Shown: positions 1 through 7,577 of the stretch, in pieces
Layout: every line of letters starts with the position of its first letter
Numbering within the stretch: position 1 is the first letter of the stretch
Source: Kibdelosporangium banguiense
Lineage (GTDB): Bacteria > Actinomycetota > Actinomycetes > Mycobacteriales > Pseudonocardiaceae
DNA: 64,000 nt
NCBI RefSeq assembly: GCF_017876405.1
Contig: NZ_JAGINW010000001.1
Span: 12,227,203 to 12,291,202, forward strand
Direction of reading: 5' to 3'
Position numbers and translations under genes: made by a program
The notes under the pieces: generated by a model
What the model was told of the DNA's origin: nothing
Databases searched by the model: none
The model's input: only the letters and a program-made list of their open reading frames with translations

Positions 1-235
1 CGTACCAGCTGCCGCCGAAAGCCTCCCCAGCAGCAAGTTCAGCTGCTTGAGCAGACCGCATCGCCAGCGCCTCGCGCTGAAGCAAGGTCCGTGCCTGCTG
101 GGCCGTCAAGCCCAGGTCACGCTCCATGGCGGCGGTCAGGCCAGGCGAGAGTTCATCCGCTGTCGCGGTCGGCGCGACCACACCGGCAAGCGCAGCCGCG
201 CCGGCGAGTATCGCGAGAGCTCGTCGAGACTTCAT
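1..235 (-). CDS. S1 family (streptogrisin/alpha-lytic type) secreted protease precursor, 5' part only
   Basis: Partial gene; only the first 78 codons are inside the window and the rest lies to the left. It opens with ATG at 235, preceded on the minus strand by a GAGGACG ribosome site. The product starts with a signal peptide (Lys-Ser-Arg-Arg, then an Ala/Leu-rich hydrophobic stretch, ending near Ala-Thr-Ala-Asp). It then enters a region rich in Ala, Leu and Gln containing LGLTAQQARTLLQREA and FGGSWY. In S1E proteases of actinomycetes this is the folding propeptide that precedes the chymotrypsin-like catalytic domain. The catalytic triad is not visible here, so the call rests on the propeptide pattern. 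A LacI-type palindrome lies about 37 bp upstream. Confidence 0.72.
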   Translation of the reverse strand, partial: MKSRRALAILAGAAALAGVVAPTATADELSPGLTAAMERDLGLTAQQARTLLQREALAMRSAQAAELAAGEAFGGSWY

Positions 236-271
236 CGTCGTCCTCATTTTCCGTGCAGGGTTACGGATCCG

Positions 272-285
272 TGAGAGCGCTCTCT
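272..285. promoter_or_regulatory. LacI-family type palindromic operator
   Basis: TGAGAGCGCTCTCT contains the perfect 12-bp palindrome GAGAGCGCTCTC with the central CG typical of LacI/GalR-family operators; the CebR box of actinomycetes is similar. It lies between the divergent secreted protease gene (start 235) and the phosphatase gene (start 429), closer to the protease. The rest of 236-428 shows no gene. Assignment to the protease promoter is inference from position. Confidence 0.5.
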
Positions 286-428
286 CCCTGAGAGTCGGCC
301 ACCTCGGAGCCGAAGGTCAAGAGGATGATCGAAAGTGATCGCCGGACCAGTGCCGACTGGACATTCGTTCACCAGCGGAACATTCCCGGCCCAGCGCTCG
401 TTGCCCCCATGACCGAGGGGAGATCGCC

Positions 429-935
429 ATGCGGACCCGTCAGAAGGATCGAGACGTGCCCGGCCCGGGCGCGCCATGGAACGAGATCAGACCCGGCCTC
501 TGGATGGGCGGCCACCACTGGACCGACCCGGCAGGCGAACTGCAACCCGCCATTGTGACCGACGAATTCGACCTGGTGATAAGCCTCTACACCCGCTCAG
601 GCCACGGCCCGCCGGCCACCATCGAGCACAGAGTCGCCGAAATACCGGACGCGGCACTCACCGCGTTCCAGATCGACCAGGTCCGCCTGCTCGCCCTGCT
701 CGCCGCGACAGCCACAAAAACCGGCCGTACAACCCTCGTCCGCTGCCACGCGGGCTACAACAGATCAGGCCTGGTCGTCGCCCAAACCCTGATCGAACTC
801 GGCTACGAACCCCGCGACGCGATCCAATTGATCAGACAACGCCGTTCACCATGGGCCTTGCACAACGCACTGTTCGAAGAATACCTGCTGACCGGCCTCG
901 ACATCGCCCACCTGCTGGTCGGACTGGAATCCTGA
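429..935 (+). CDS. Dual-specificity/tyrosine phosphatase family protein
   Basis: A 168-residue cytoplasmic protein with the Cys-based phosphatase signature CHAGYNRSG: nucleophile Cys106, then five residues, then phosphate-binding Arg112 and Ser113 (CX5R). An upstream Asp/His-rich segment could supply the general acid. Length fits a compact dual-specificity phosphatase domain with no extra domain. ATG at 429 is preceded by a purine-rich GAGGGGAG. It likely removes phosphate from Tyr or Ser/Thr residues, but the substrate cannot be read from context; it is monocistronic and ends 2 nt before the convergent DUF1801 gene. Confidence 0.8.
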   Translation: MRTRQKDRDVPGPGAPWNEIRPGLWMGGHHWTDPAGELQPAIVTDEFDLVISLYTRSGHGPPATIEHRVAEIPDAALTAFQIDQVRLLALLAATATKTGRTTLVRCHAGYNRSGLVVAQTLIELGYEPRDAIQLIRQRRSPWALHNALFEEYLLTGLDIAHLLVGLES

Positions 936-937
936 GA

Positions 938-1291
938 TCAGTCGACCTTGCGGGCGGTGGCCTGTAGCAGTGACTGGAGGAGGTCGAAATCGATCTTGTC
1001 CGGGGTGCGGAATCGCAGACAGCTCTTGCCCATGTCGTGGTTTGCGAGCTGTGGGGCGTGGGCGTCGCGGACGTCGGCGCGGATATAGAGCGAGATGTAC
1101 TGTTTCTGGCTGGCGAATGCGAAGCTGCCTTCGCCGTCGCGGCTGTAGGTCGGCATGCCGTATTGCATCGACTCGGTGAAGCCTGTCAGTTCCTGCAGGC
1201 ATAGTTGCCGAATGCGGCGTAGGGCTGCCTGTCGTTCCGGCGTGACCTCGTCGAGGAATGTGTCGACGTCAGCGGCTGAGCTTTGGACCAT
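938..1291 (-). CDS. DUF1801 (YdhG-like) domain protein
   Basis: A 117-residue soluble protein of the DUF1801/YdhG-like family. The pattern is a helical N-terminus with repeated Arg/Gln, then GMPTYSRDGEGSFAFASQKQYISLY, given here in outline as Gly-Met-Pro-Thr-Tyr followed by a short beta strand and Tyr-Ile-Ser-Leu-Tyr, then the Lys-Ser-Cys-Leu-Arg-Phe segment. Members have a frataxin-like or iron-chaperone-like fold, but their biochemical role is generally unknown. The ATG at 1291 overlaps the end of the upstream M15 peptidase gene by 23 nt. A TAGGCT hexamer 5 nt before the ATG suggests it is also transcribed from its own leaderless promoter. Confidence 0.75.
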   Translation of the reverse strand: MVQSSAADVDTFLDEVTPERQAALRRIRQLCLQELTGFTESMQYGMPTYSRDGEGSFAFASQKQYISLYIRADVRDAHAPQLANHDMGKSCLRFRTPDKIDFDLLQSLLQATARKVD

Positions 1292-1790
1292 GGCTCAGCC
1301 TAACCCCGGGAAATGGCAATCGCACTGGTCGTCGCGTGCGGTATTCGAAGTGCCACCATTCGTTGTCGTAAGTGCGGTAGAGGTTGTAGCGCCAGCCGTT
1401 GAGTTCAAGCCACAGCGCGCCTTCCCGTGGCCTGACGTCGATGGCCATTCCCTTGACGTGTGGGGATTCCGACGGGTGCAGCACCTTGGGCAGGCCGGGA
1501 CGGCTGAGGTCTTCGATGTACATCCGGTGCTGGCGGGCGGCGTCGCGGTGGCCCGAGGTGACGCCGAGCAGTTGGCCGTCACACCAGAATGCCTCGGTGC
1601 GTGCGGTGGTGAACGCGACGAACAACGACGGGTTGAGGCCTTCGAGGTTCTCGGCTGGGAAGCGGACGGCGAGCGCCCACTGGCACGCCACATAGCGAGC
1701 GTGGCCGGGAGCGCGCAGGTGGGCCAGCGGCAGCATGCACCGGGCATATACCTTGGTCATCGCTGCTAGGAAACGGTCACGTGTAGTCAT
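1269..1790 (-). CDS. M15 family D-Ala-D-Ala carboxypeptidase-like (VanY-type) peptidase
   Basis: A 173-residue zinc peptidase fold. The M15 motifs are visible: SGHRDAARQ near residues 79-87, the zinc site SPHVKGMAID with His111 and Asp118 spaced by six residues, and the third ligand His147 in EWWHFEY. This family cleaves D,D- or L,D-peptide bonds in peptidoglycan stems. I chose ATG 1790 (MTTRDRF); the reading frame stays open upstream to 1964 but that stretch is unconserved and overlaps the divergent regulator. No convincing signal peptide is seen from this start, so export is uncertain. The gene overlaps the following DUF1801 start. Confidence 0.78.
   Translation of the reverse strand: MTTRDRFLAAMTKVYARCMLPLAHLRAPGHARYVACQWALAVRFPAENLEGLNPSLFVAFTTARTEAFWCDGQLLGVTSGHRDAARQHRMYIEDLSRPGLPKVLHPSESPHVKGMAIDVRPREGALWLELNGWRYNLYRTYDNEWWHFEYRTRRPVRLPFPGVRLSHGPKLSR
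1297..1302 (-). promoter_or_regulatory. Leaderless -10 hexamer (TAGGCT) for the DUF1801 gene
   Basis: On the minus strand TAGGCT lies exactly 5 nt before the ATG at 1291 with no ribosome site between, the layout of actinobacterial leaderless promoters (TANNNT). Confidence 0.4.
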
Positions 1791-1962
1791 ACCGTTCACT
1801 GTCGGCGGCGACTGTGGGCAACCGTTTCGCACTGTGTAACAGGTCTGTACTGCTGAGACTGTGACACAACCATGACATTGCCCGCACTCACTGTGCACAT
1901 CGCCGGGCCATGATCGGCGGGTGGACAGGCGGACTCCAGCCGGCCCTGCGATTGTTGGTGGC

Positions 1963-2634
1963 ATGTCTCGGGTGTTGTTGATCGAAGACGACCAGGCGGT
2001 ACGTGATGGGCTGCAGCTGGCGCTGACCCGGCAGGGTCACGTCGTGCAGGCCTTCGGGACCGGTGAGCAAGGGCTGGGACGGCTGGCGGACGCCGACGTG
2101 GTGGTGCTGGACCTGATGCTGCCCGGAATCGACGGCTTCGAGGTGTGCCGCCGGATCAGGTCGGGCAGCGACCTGCCGATCATCATGCTCACCGCACGCA
2201 GCGACGATATGGACGTGGTCGCCGGGCTGGAGGCGGGCGCCGACGACTACGTGGTCAAACCGGTCCAGCCGCGGGTGCTCGAGGCCCGGATCCGTGCTGT
2301 CCTGCGGCGGGCTGCCGAGCCGTCGAAGCAGACCGCGCAACGGCACGGCGGACTGACCATCGACCGGGCCGGCCTGGTGATCAGCAAAGGCGGGCAGGTG
2401 GTCGGCCTCGCACCGACCGAACTGCGCCTGCTGCTGGAGCTCTCCAGCTCGCCCGGCCAGGTGCTCAGCCGCCAGCAGCTGCTGGAATCGGTCTGGGAGC
2501 ACGGTTATCTCGGCGACTCACGGCTGGTGGACGCCTGTGTGCAGCGGCTTCGGTCCAAAATAGAGGATGACCCCGCCACGCCGGTGTACATCCAGACCGT
2601 GCGTGGTTTCGGGTACCGGTTCGGGCCGGTATGA
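1963..2634 (+). CDS. OmpR/PhoB-family response regulator
   Basis: A 223-residue two-component regulator. The N-terminal receiver domain has the acidic pair Asp9/Asp10, phospho-acceptor Asp50 in VVVLDLMLPGIDG, and the conserved Lys in DDYVVKPVQP. The C-terminal half is a winged-helix DNA-binding domain ending in the typical VRGFGYRFG. ATG at 1963 begins exactly at the conserved receiver start; an upstream in-frame GTG would add only unconserved residues. It overlaps the histidine kinase by ATGA (2631-2634), so the two are co-translated. Gene order regulator-kinase-lipoprotein resembles the Cse/AfsQ type envelope-stress systems of streptomycetes, but orthology is not established. Confidence 0.9.
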   Translation: MSRVLLIEDDQAVRDGLQLALTRQGHVVQAFGTGEQGLGRLADADVVVLDLMLPGIDGFEVCRRIRSGSDLPIIMLTARSDDMDVVAGLEAGADDYVVKPVQPRVLEARIRAVLRRAAEPSKQTAQRHGGLTIDRAGLVISKGGQVVGLAPTELRLLLELSSSPGQVLSRQQLLESVWEHGYLGDSRLVDACVQRLRSKIEDDPATPVYIQTVRGFGYRFGPV

Positions 2635-3938
2635 GGAGTCTGCGTATCCGGCTCCTGATCGCGTTCACGTTGCTCGCCGGGCTTACCGCAGCGGCGGTCG
2701 CGGGCGCTATGTACGTCAACGCCCGCAACGTGATCCTGCAGAAGGCGCAGGACGCCGCCGTACTGACGTTCACCGACAACCTCGCCAAGGCCGTCAGCGT
2801 GCACGACATATTCGACGGGATGTCCTCCCGCGACAACACCGTTGTCGTCTTCTACCGTGGACGGCCCGCGCCCGGGTCAAGGAACTATGTCAGCAAAGAA
2901 CTACGCGAACGGGTACGCAGCGGACGCGTGGCGTGGCAACGAGTCGAGCTCCTCGGCGAGCCCAACCTCGTGATCGGGGCACAGGTGGGCGAAGCCGAGG
3001 TGTACGTCGTCCGCAGCATGGTCCCCGAACAGATCGCCATCGGCCAACTGGCGACGCGAGCGTGGCTGATCGGCATTTTCGCTGTGGTGGCGGCGACATT
3101 GCTGGCCCTGTACGCGGCTTGGACCGTCCTCGGGCCCGTGCGAGAACTGAACGCGGCGGCCTTGCGGCTGGGTCAGGGTGACCTGTCGTCACGTGTGGCG
3201 GTCCGCGGCAACGACGAGCTGGCAGCGGTGGCCAAGACCTTCAACAACACCGCCGACGCCTTGGAGAAGCAGGTCGCCGACGCCAAGCGGTTCGTCGCGG
3301 ACGTGTCGCACGAACTGCGCACTCCACTGGCCGCGATGATCGCGGTCACCGACGTCCTCGACGAAGAGGCCATCGACCTGGGCACGGACGCGGGCAAGGC
3401 GGCACGTCTGGTGAGCCAGGAGACCCGCAACCTGACTCGTCTGGTCGAAGACCTGATGGAGATCAGCCGGTTCGACTCCGGCACGGCCGCGCTCTCACTC
3501 GACAACGTCGACATCAGCGCGGCGATCGGCTCGGCTCTGCGCACCCGCGGCTGGACCGACGAGGTCACCGTGGACCTGCAGCCGGTCGTGGCCCGCGTGG
3601 ACCCGAGGAGGCTGGACGTCATCGTGGCCAACCTGGTCGGCAACGCCCTCAAGCACGGCGCTCCCCCAGTCACGGTCCGGCTGTTCAACGAACCAGGCTG
3701 GCTCACCATCGAGGTCAGCGACCACGGAACAGGCCTCGACCCGGACGTCCTGCCCTACGTGTTCAACCGGTTCTACAAGGCCGACACGGCCAGGACCCGT
3801 TCCGAGGGCAGCGGCCTGGGCCTGGCCATCGCCTGGGAGAACGCACACCTGCACCACGGAACCCTGTCGGCGGCAAACGGCCCCGGCGGCGGTGGCGTGT
3901 TCACTCTCCGTCTGCCGAACCAAGGCGGTGCCGGATGA
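2631..3938 (+). CDS. Two-component sensor histidine kinase (HAMP-HisKA-HATPase)
   Basis: A 435-residue membrane kinase: TM helix at about residues 6-28, an extracytoplasmic sensor of about 110 residues, a second TM at about 144-167, a HAMP linker, and the HisKA box VSHELRTPLAAM with phospho-accepting His227. The HATPase domain carries the N box (ANLVGNALKHG), a G1 box in DHGTGLDPD, an F box (VFNRFYKAD) and GSGLGLAIA. It overlaps the partner response regulator upstream and the lipoprotein gene downstream by ATGA each, giving a tight three-gene operon. The periplasmic ligand is unknown; the downstream lipoprotein is a good candidate modulator, as CseA is for CseC. Confidence 0.9.
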   Translation: MRSLRIRLLIAFTLLAGLTAAAVAGAMYVNARNVILQKAQDAAVLTFTDNLAKAVSVHDIFDGMSSRDNTVVVFYRGRPAPGSRNYVSKELRERVRSGRVAWQRVELLGEPNLVIGAQVGEAEVYVVRSMVPEQIAIGQLATRAWLIGIFAVVAATLLALYAAWTVLGPVRELNAAALRLGQGDLSSRVAVRGNDELAAVAKTFNNTADALEKQVADAKRFVADVSHELRTPLAAMIAVTDVLDEEAIDLGTDAGKAARLVSQETRNLTRLVEDLMEISRFDSGTAALSLDNVDISAAIGSALRTRGWTDEVTVDLQPVVARVDPRRLDVIVANLVGNALKHGAPPVTVRLFNEPGWLTIEVSDHGTGLDPDVLPYVFNRFYKADTARTRSEGSGLGLAIAWENAHLHHGTLSAANGPGGGGVFTLRLPNQGGAG

Positions 3939-4342
3939 AGCGTCTCCTGCTCGCGCTGCTTGTCCTGCTGGCCGGTTGCGGAGTCCAGCCCACGGACCCG
4001 ATCACCGGCAACCCGTCTACCGGCGCCATGGTCTACCTGATCCAGCTCGGTTCGCCCACCCCGGTACTCCGGCCGACTCCTTTCCAAGCTCGCCCCAACG
4101 ATTCCCTCTCCCTGCTGGCCGACAGCCTGACCGCAGCCGAACGGGACGCCGGTTTCACCAACGAGGTCCCCAACACGGCCTCGCCGATCACCATCGCCGG
4201 AAGCACGATCACCCTGCAGGTCGACCCGAACTCGTTGTCCGCCTTGGCAGTCGCCCAGATCGCCTGCACAGCCGCAGTCTCCAGGCCCGTCACGCTTACC
4301 GGCGGCGGACAGACCCGGGGACCAACCAGATGCCCCGTGTGA
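3935..4342 (+). CDS. Small lipoprotein linked to the two-component system
   Basis: A 135-residue predicted lipoprotein with a short Lys-Arg/Leu-rich signal peptide and lipobox LLAGC (lipidated Cys15). The mature part contains a segment with SLLADSLTAAERDAGFTNEV, which resembles the GerMN-like repeats of envelope lipoproteins, and two further Cys residues. It is the third gene of the regulator-kinase operon, joined by ATGA. By analogy with CseA and similar proteins it could tune the sensor kinase at the outer face of the membrane; this role is inferred from position only. Confidence 0.75.
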   Translation: MKRLLLALLVLLAGCGVQPTDPITGNPSTGAMVYLIQLGSPTPVLRPTPFQARPNDSLSLLADSLTAAERDAGFTNEVPNTASPITIAGSTITLQVDPNSLSALAVAQIACTAAVSRPVTLTGGGQTRGPTRCPV

Positions 4343-4437
4343 CCAGGCCGATCAGCCGGAGGTTCGTTCGGCGGTGGCGAAGGTGTGCTTGCCGTTGCGC
4401 GAGGCAGGACACTTCCTTTTCCGCACGCTCCGCGGCG

Positions 4438-4497
4438 TGCGTTGAGAGCGTGGTCCAGCAAGGTCTCCCCGACGTCGAACACCACCGCTGTGATCAT
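4438..4497 (-). pseudogene. Relic of the N-terminus of a HAD-family hydrolase
   Basis: From an ATG at 4497 the minus strand reads MITAVVFDVGETLLDH, an exact HAD motif I (DxGxT/L) start. After about 20 codons the reading continues as a Pro/Arg-rich frame with no HAD similarity, and motifs II-IV are absent from the neighbourhood. The interval 4343-4675 holds no other gene. I read this as the decapitated 5' end of a deleted HAD phosphatase gene. Confidence 0.6.
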
Positions 4498-4662
4498 GCC
4501 CAACTCCTGCGCTACGGCGCAGAGGCTGACACGACGGGGGTAGGTTTTGTCGACGTCGATCCAGCGTGATTCCGGATTCTCGAATGCGTGGATGGCCTGG
4601 CTGGGCGATGTGTCAGGCAGCGGCGCACAAGAGCTGATGATTCTTGCTGCCATCGCTCTCGC

Positions 4663-4668
4663 TAGGGT
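4663..4668 (+). promoter_or_regulatory. Leaderless -10 hexamer (TAGGGT) for the NUDIX gene
   Basis: TAGGGT ends 7 nt before the GTG at 4676 and there is no ribosome site between them. This both suggests a leaderless transcript and supports the GTG as the start. Confidence 0.45.
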
Positions 4669-4675
4669 CGCGGAC

Positions 4676-5170
4676 GTGTCAAGTTCTCAGGTGTTGCCGG
4701 TTGAGCAGTATGTGGCCGGGTTGAACCGGAAGCGGATGGTTGCGGGTGTGCTGTTCCGGGACCGTGAGGGTCGTGTGTTGTTGCTGGAGCCCTCTTACAA
4801 GCCGAACTGGGAGATTCCCGGTGGTGCTGTGGATGCTGACGAGTCACCGTGGGCAGCGGCTGTCCGTGAGGTCGGCGAGGAGTTGACGCTGGAGTGGCCG
4901 TTGGGTCGTCTGTTGGTGGTGGACTATGTGCGTCCGCAGGACTCCCGGCCGGAAGGCGTGGTGTTCGTCTTTGACGGCGGTGTTCTCGATCAGTCTGATG
5001 TGGACGAGTTCGTGTTCTCAGACGGCGAGATCCTGTCCGCAGGTTTCTACACAATGTCTGAGGTTCGCGAGCGTGTGAAACCGCTGCTGGCTGACCGGAT
5101 CGAGGCCGCTATGGCAGCTGCGGAGCAGGGCGTGACGGCGCTATGTGAGCACGGCCGCCGAGTTGCATGA
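4676..5170 (+). CDS. NUDIX hydrolase
   Basis: A 164-residue NUDIX-fold pyrophosphohydrolase. The NUDIX box is complete at about residues 50-70 (G-x5-E-x7-REVGEEL), giving the metal-binding glutamates. Such enzymes cleave nucleoside diphosphates linked to another group; the substrate cannot be told from the box alone. GTG 4676 is chosen because the conserved domain begins soon after and a TAGGGT hexamer sits 7 nt upstream. The reading frame is open further upstream but crosses the promoter and the HAD relic. Codon use seems richer in GTT/GTG and T-ending codons than in neighbours, which together with the adjacent relic hints at a rearranged locus. Confidence 0.82.
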   Translation: MSSSQVLPVEQYVAGLNRKRMVAGVLFRDREGRVLLLEPSYKPNWEIPGGAVDADESPWAAAVREVGEELTLEWPLGRLLVVDYVRPQDSRPEGVVFVFDGGVLDQSDVDEFVFSDGEILSAGFYTMSEVRERVKPLLADRIEAAMAAAEQGVTALCEHGRRVA

Positions 5171-5194
5171 ATGGTCCGTGCGCTGCCCGTATGG

Positions 5195-5221
5195 GCCTCT
5201 GACCAGCTGTTTGTCAGAGGC
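5195..5221 (+). terminator. Hairpin terminator after the NUDIX gene
   Basis: GCCTCTGAC and GTCAGAGGC form a perfect 9-bp stem around a 9-nt loop, 24 nt after the NUDIX stop and 18 nt before the convergent isochorismatase-fold gene, so it may serve both directions. Confidence 0.65.
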
Positions 5222-5239
5222 GCCTTCGCCAAGGTTTGA

Positions 5240-5782
5240 CTAAAGCCAGTCGGCGCAGGGCATGACCTCGAATCCCCGGCTCGGAAAGACGGCGTCCATG
5301 AAGAAGTTGTGCATTGCCTGATCGCCGTCAGCACAACCGTCACGTAGCACGGTCACCTGGTAGCCGCGATCTGCCGCGTCATAGGACGTCGCGGCCACCA
5401 TTGCGCTGGTCGCTACTCCGGCAATCGCGAGAGTACTGACGCCGCGGGCGCGGAGCACGAGGTCAAGGTCTGTACCGGCGAACGCGCTGGCGCGGCGTTT
5501 CAGTACGACAACGTCCTCGTCGGCGACCGGCAGGTCGATCTCGGTTCCGGGCGATCCCTCATGGAAGGCGTCCCCGGCGTCGTAGAACATCCGATACAGG
5601 TCGTTTCCCGGCAGCAGGTCGGTCCCGTTGCCCCGAAAGGCGAAGTGCACGAACACAACGAGGACACCGGCCACGCGCGCACGCGGCAGCAGTCCGGTAA
5701 TCGGCGGTAGGACCTGTCTGGCGAACGGATAGCTGCCTGTGATGCCCTGCTGAAGGTCGCCGATGATCAGTGCGTTGGTCAA
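5240..5782 (-). CDS. Isochorismatase-fold (cysteine hydrolase superfamily) protein lacking the nucleophile Cys
   Basis: A 180-residue single-domain protein. Asp9 in LIIGDLQQG and Lys95 in VVVLKRRASAF match the catalytic Asp and Lys of the family, and the cis-peptide motif is present as GVATSAMV. The position normally taken by the nucleophilic cysteine is Met128, so it is unlikely to act as a nicotinamidase or carbamoylsarcosine-type amidase. True isochorismatases also lack the cysteine, so a vinyl-ether hydrolase or a non-catalytic role are both possible. The TTG start at 5782 is preceded by GGGAGC at good spacing. It is monocistronic, convergent with the NUDIX gene. Confidence 0.75.
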   Translation of the reverse strand: MTNALIIGDLQQGITGSYPFARQVLPPITGLLPRARVAGVLVVFVHFAFRGNGTDLLPGNDLYRMFYDAGDAFHEGSPGTEIDLPVADEDVVVLKRRASAFAGTDLDLVLRARGVSTLAIAGVATSAMVAATSYDAADRGYQVTVLRDGCADGDQAMHNFFMDAVFPSRGFEVMPCADWL

Positions 5783-5867
5783 GCCAGGCTCCCGTCCGGC
5801 CGCCGCACCCGTGGTGGACAGGCGGCCTTGATGATCTCGATGGTCACCACTGAAGCTACCGCTGCGA

Positions 5868-6602
5868 TCAGACAGCCAGTTTGACCGCCGCCGCCAGGCC
5901 CAGGGTTCCGATCACATAGCGAAGCGGGGCGGGCGGGATCCGCCGGGACAGATACGCGCCGATTGGTCCCGCTATCGCTGTTGTGATACCGAAAACGACG
6001 GTCACTGGCCAGTGCACCGGTGCCACGAAACAGAAGAGGATGCCCGCGACGCCGTTGGCCAGGGCCTGCAGGACGGCTTTCACCGCGTTCATCTCGTGTG
6101 TGGTGCCTTTGGCGAACAGGCCGAGCAGGGCGAAGAAGATCACGCCGACGCCTGTGCCGAAGTAGCCGCCGTAGATCGCGGTGCCGAAGATGCTGGACCG
6201 CAACGGCCCGCGATGTGCTTGCGCGGACTTCAGTTTCCTGGCGATCAACGGCTGCAGCAGGACCAGGACCGCGCCGAGACCGAGCAGTCCCGGCACAAGA
6301 TAGGTGAAAACACGTTCGGGCAGAACGAAAAGCAGCGCACCACCGATCAGGGAGCCCACTGCGGCCACCGGGATAACCTTGCGCAGCAACGGCTTCTGGG
6401 CGCGAAGCTCACGCCGGAAACTGATCGACGCGCCGATGTTGCCGGGCACCACGCCGATGCTGTTGCAGACGTTGGCCTGCAGCGGGGTCAGCCCGAGCGC
6501 GAGGAAGACCGGGAACGTCAGCAGGGCCCCGGCGCCGGCGATCCCGTTGATCGCACCGGCCACCAGGCCGACGGCGGCCACGAGTAGCAAGTCCACAGCC
6601 AT
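5868..6602 (-). CDS. TauE/SafE (TSUP) family membrane transporter
   Basis: A 244-residue polytopic membrane protein with about eight hydrophobic segments in two repeats. Each repeat starts with the family pattern (AINGIAGAGALLTFP in the first; GGYFGTGVGVIFFALLG in the second). TSUP proteins export or import sulfite, sulfoacetate, taurine breakdown products or related organic anions. The ATG at 6602 is preceded by GAGGAC. It is transcribed divergently from a LysR regulator gene with only 57 bp between, the usual arrangement for a LysR-controlled exporter. Confidence 0.85.
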   Translation of the reverse strand: MAVDLLLVAAVGLVAGAINGIAGAGALLTFPVFLALGLTPLQANVCNSIGVVPGNIGASISFRRELRAQKPLLRKVIPVAAVGSLIGGALLFVLPERVFTYLVPGLLGLGAVLVLLQPLIARKLKSAQAHRGPLRSSIFGTAIYGGYFGTGVGVIFFALLGLFAKGTTHEMNAVKAVLQALANGVAGILFCFVAPVHWPVTVVFGITTAIAGPIGAYLSRRIPPAPLRYVIGTLGLAAAVKLAV

Positions 6603-6659
6603 TGACTGTCCTCAACCAGCGGTCATGCGTCCAATGAACGTTGGCGATGAGATCGATGC

Positions 6660-7577
6660 GTGGTAAGCATAGATGTGGAGATCGACCAGCTCAGGTGGTT
6701 CGTGATGGTCGCCGAGGGCCGCACTGTCACGGCCGCGGCAGCCGAGTTGCATGTGTCACAGCCTGCTCTGTCACGTGGTCTGGCCAGGCTGGAGCACGAG
6801 ATCGGCGTGCCCCTGTTCGACCGCGTGGGCCGGGTCCTACGGCTCAACAGCAATGGCCGCACCCTGCTGGACGCCACAAAACGAGCCCTGAACTCACTGG
6901 ACGGCGCCGTCCGCACCATCGGCACGGCAGCCGATCCCACCCACGGCACAGTCCGGTTCGCGTTCCTCAACACACTCGGCGCGGAACTGGTGCCCGTGCT
7001 GCTGAGCGGATTCCGAGCCCGCTATCCGGCCGTCGAGTTCCTGCTCCGCCAAGGCGGAACCTCCCGCAACGAGCAAAGCCTGCTGGACGGCGAAGTCGAC
7101 ATGGTCATGGCCGCGCAACCATTCGACCAGCCCGGCATCACCTGGCAGCCGATCCTGGAGGAACCACTGGCCCTGGTCGTCCCGGCCGGCCATCGCCTCG
7201 CCACCCGCCGAAAAGTCAAACTCGCCGAGGTCAGCCACGAACCATTCGTAACGTTCTCCCACGGCTTCGGCCTCCGCCCAATAACCGAACGTCTATGCCA
7301 GCAAGCAGGATTCACACCACAAGTAGCCTTTGAAGGCGAAGACCCAGCCATGTTGCGCGGTCTCGTCGGCGCCGGCTGCGGCGTCGCCCTCCTCGCCCCA
7401 GCCCCAGGCCCACTCCCCGACATAGTCGAGCTACCAATCTCGGCACCCCGATGCGCCCGCACCATCGGCGTCGGCTGGTGCCCCGACCACTACGCACCCG
7501 CAGTAGTCGAGGCATTCCGCTCCTACGTCCTCACCGAATCCTCCCCACCAGCCACCTGGGCAAAATTCTGGACCTAG
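6660..7577 (+). CDS. LysR-family transcriptional regulator
   Basis: A 305-residue LysR regulator. Residues about 6-65 form the winged helix-turn-helix (DQLRWFVMVAEGRTVTAAA region, then SQPALSRGLARLE). The remaining 220 residues form the periplasmic-binding-protein-like effector domain. GTG 6660 is used; a second GTG at 6675 is a close alternative. In the 57-bp gap to the divergent transporter gene, CCAA and TTGG (6631-6644) give a small dyad of the kind LysR proteins bind, so the protein probably controls the transporter and itself. Its stop codon overlaps that of the convergent aaRS-like gene (CTAG shared). Confidence 0.88.
   Translation: MVSIDVEIDQLRWFVMVAEGRTVTAAAAELHVSQPALSRGLARLEHEIGVPLFDRVGRVLRLNSNGRTLLDATKRALNSLDGAVRTIGTAADPTHGTVRFAFLNTLGAELVPVLLSGFRARYPAVEFLLRQGGTSRNEQSLLDGEVDMVMAAQPFDQPGITWQPILEEPLALVVPAGHRLATRRKVKLAEVSHEPFVTFSHGFGLRPITERLCQQAGFTPQVAFEGEDPAMLRGLVGAGCGVALLAPAPGPLPDIVELPISAPRCARTIGVGWCPDHYAPAVVEAFRSYVLTESSPPATWAKFWT

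Noticed and set aside
1791-1964. Long N-terminal extension of the M15 peptidase
   Set aside because: Unconserved residues that cross the divergent regulator start; ATG 1790 fits the domain.
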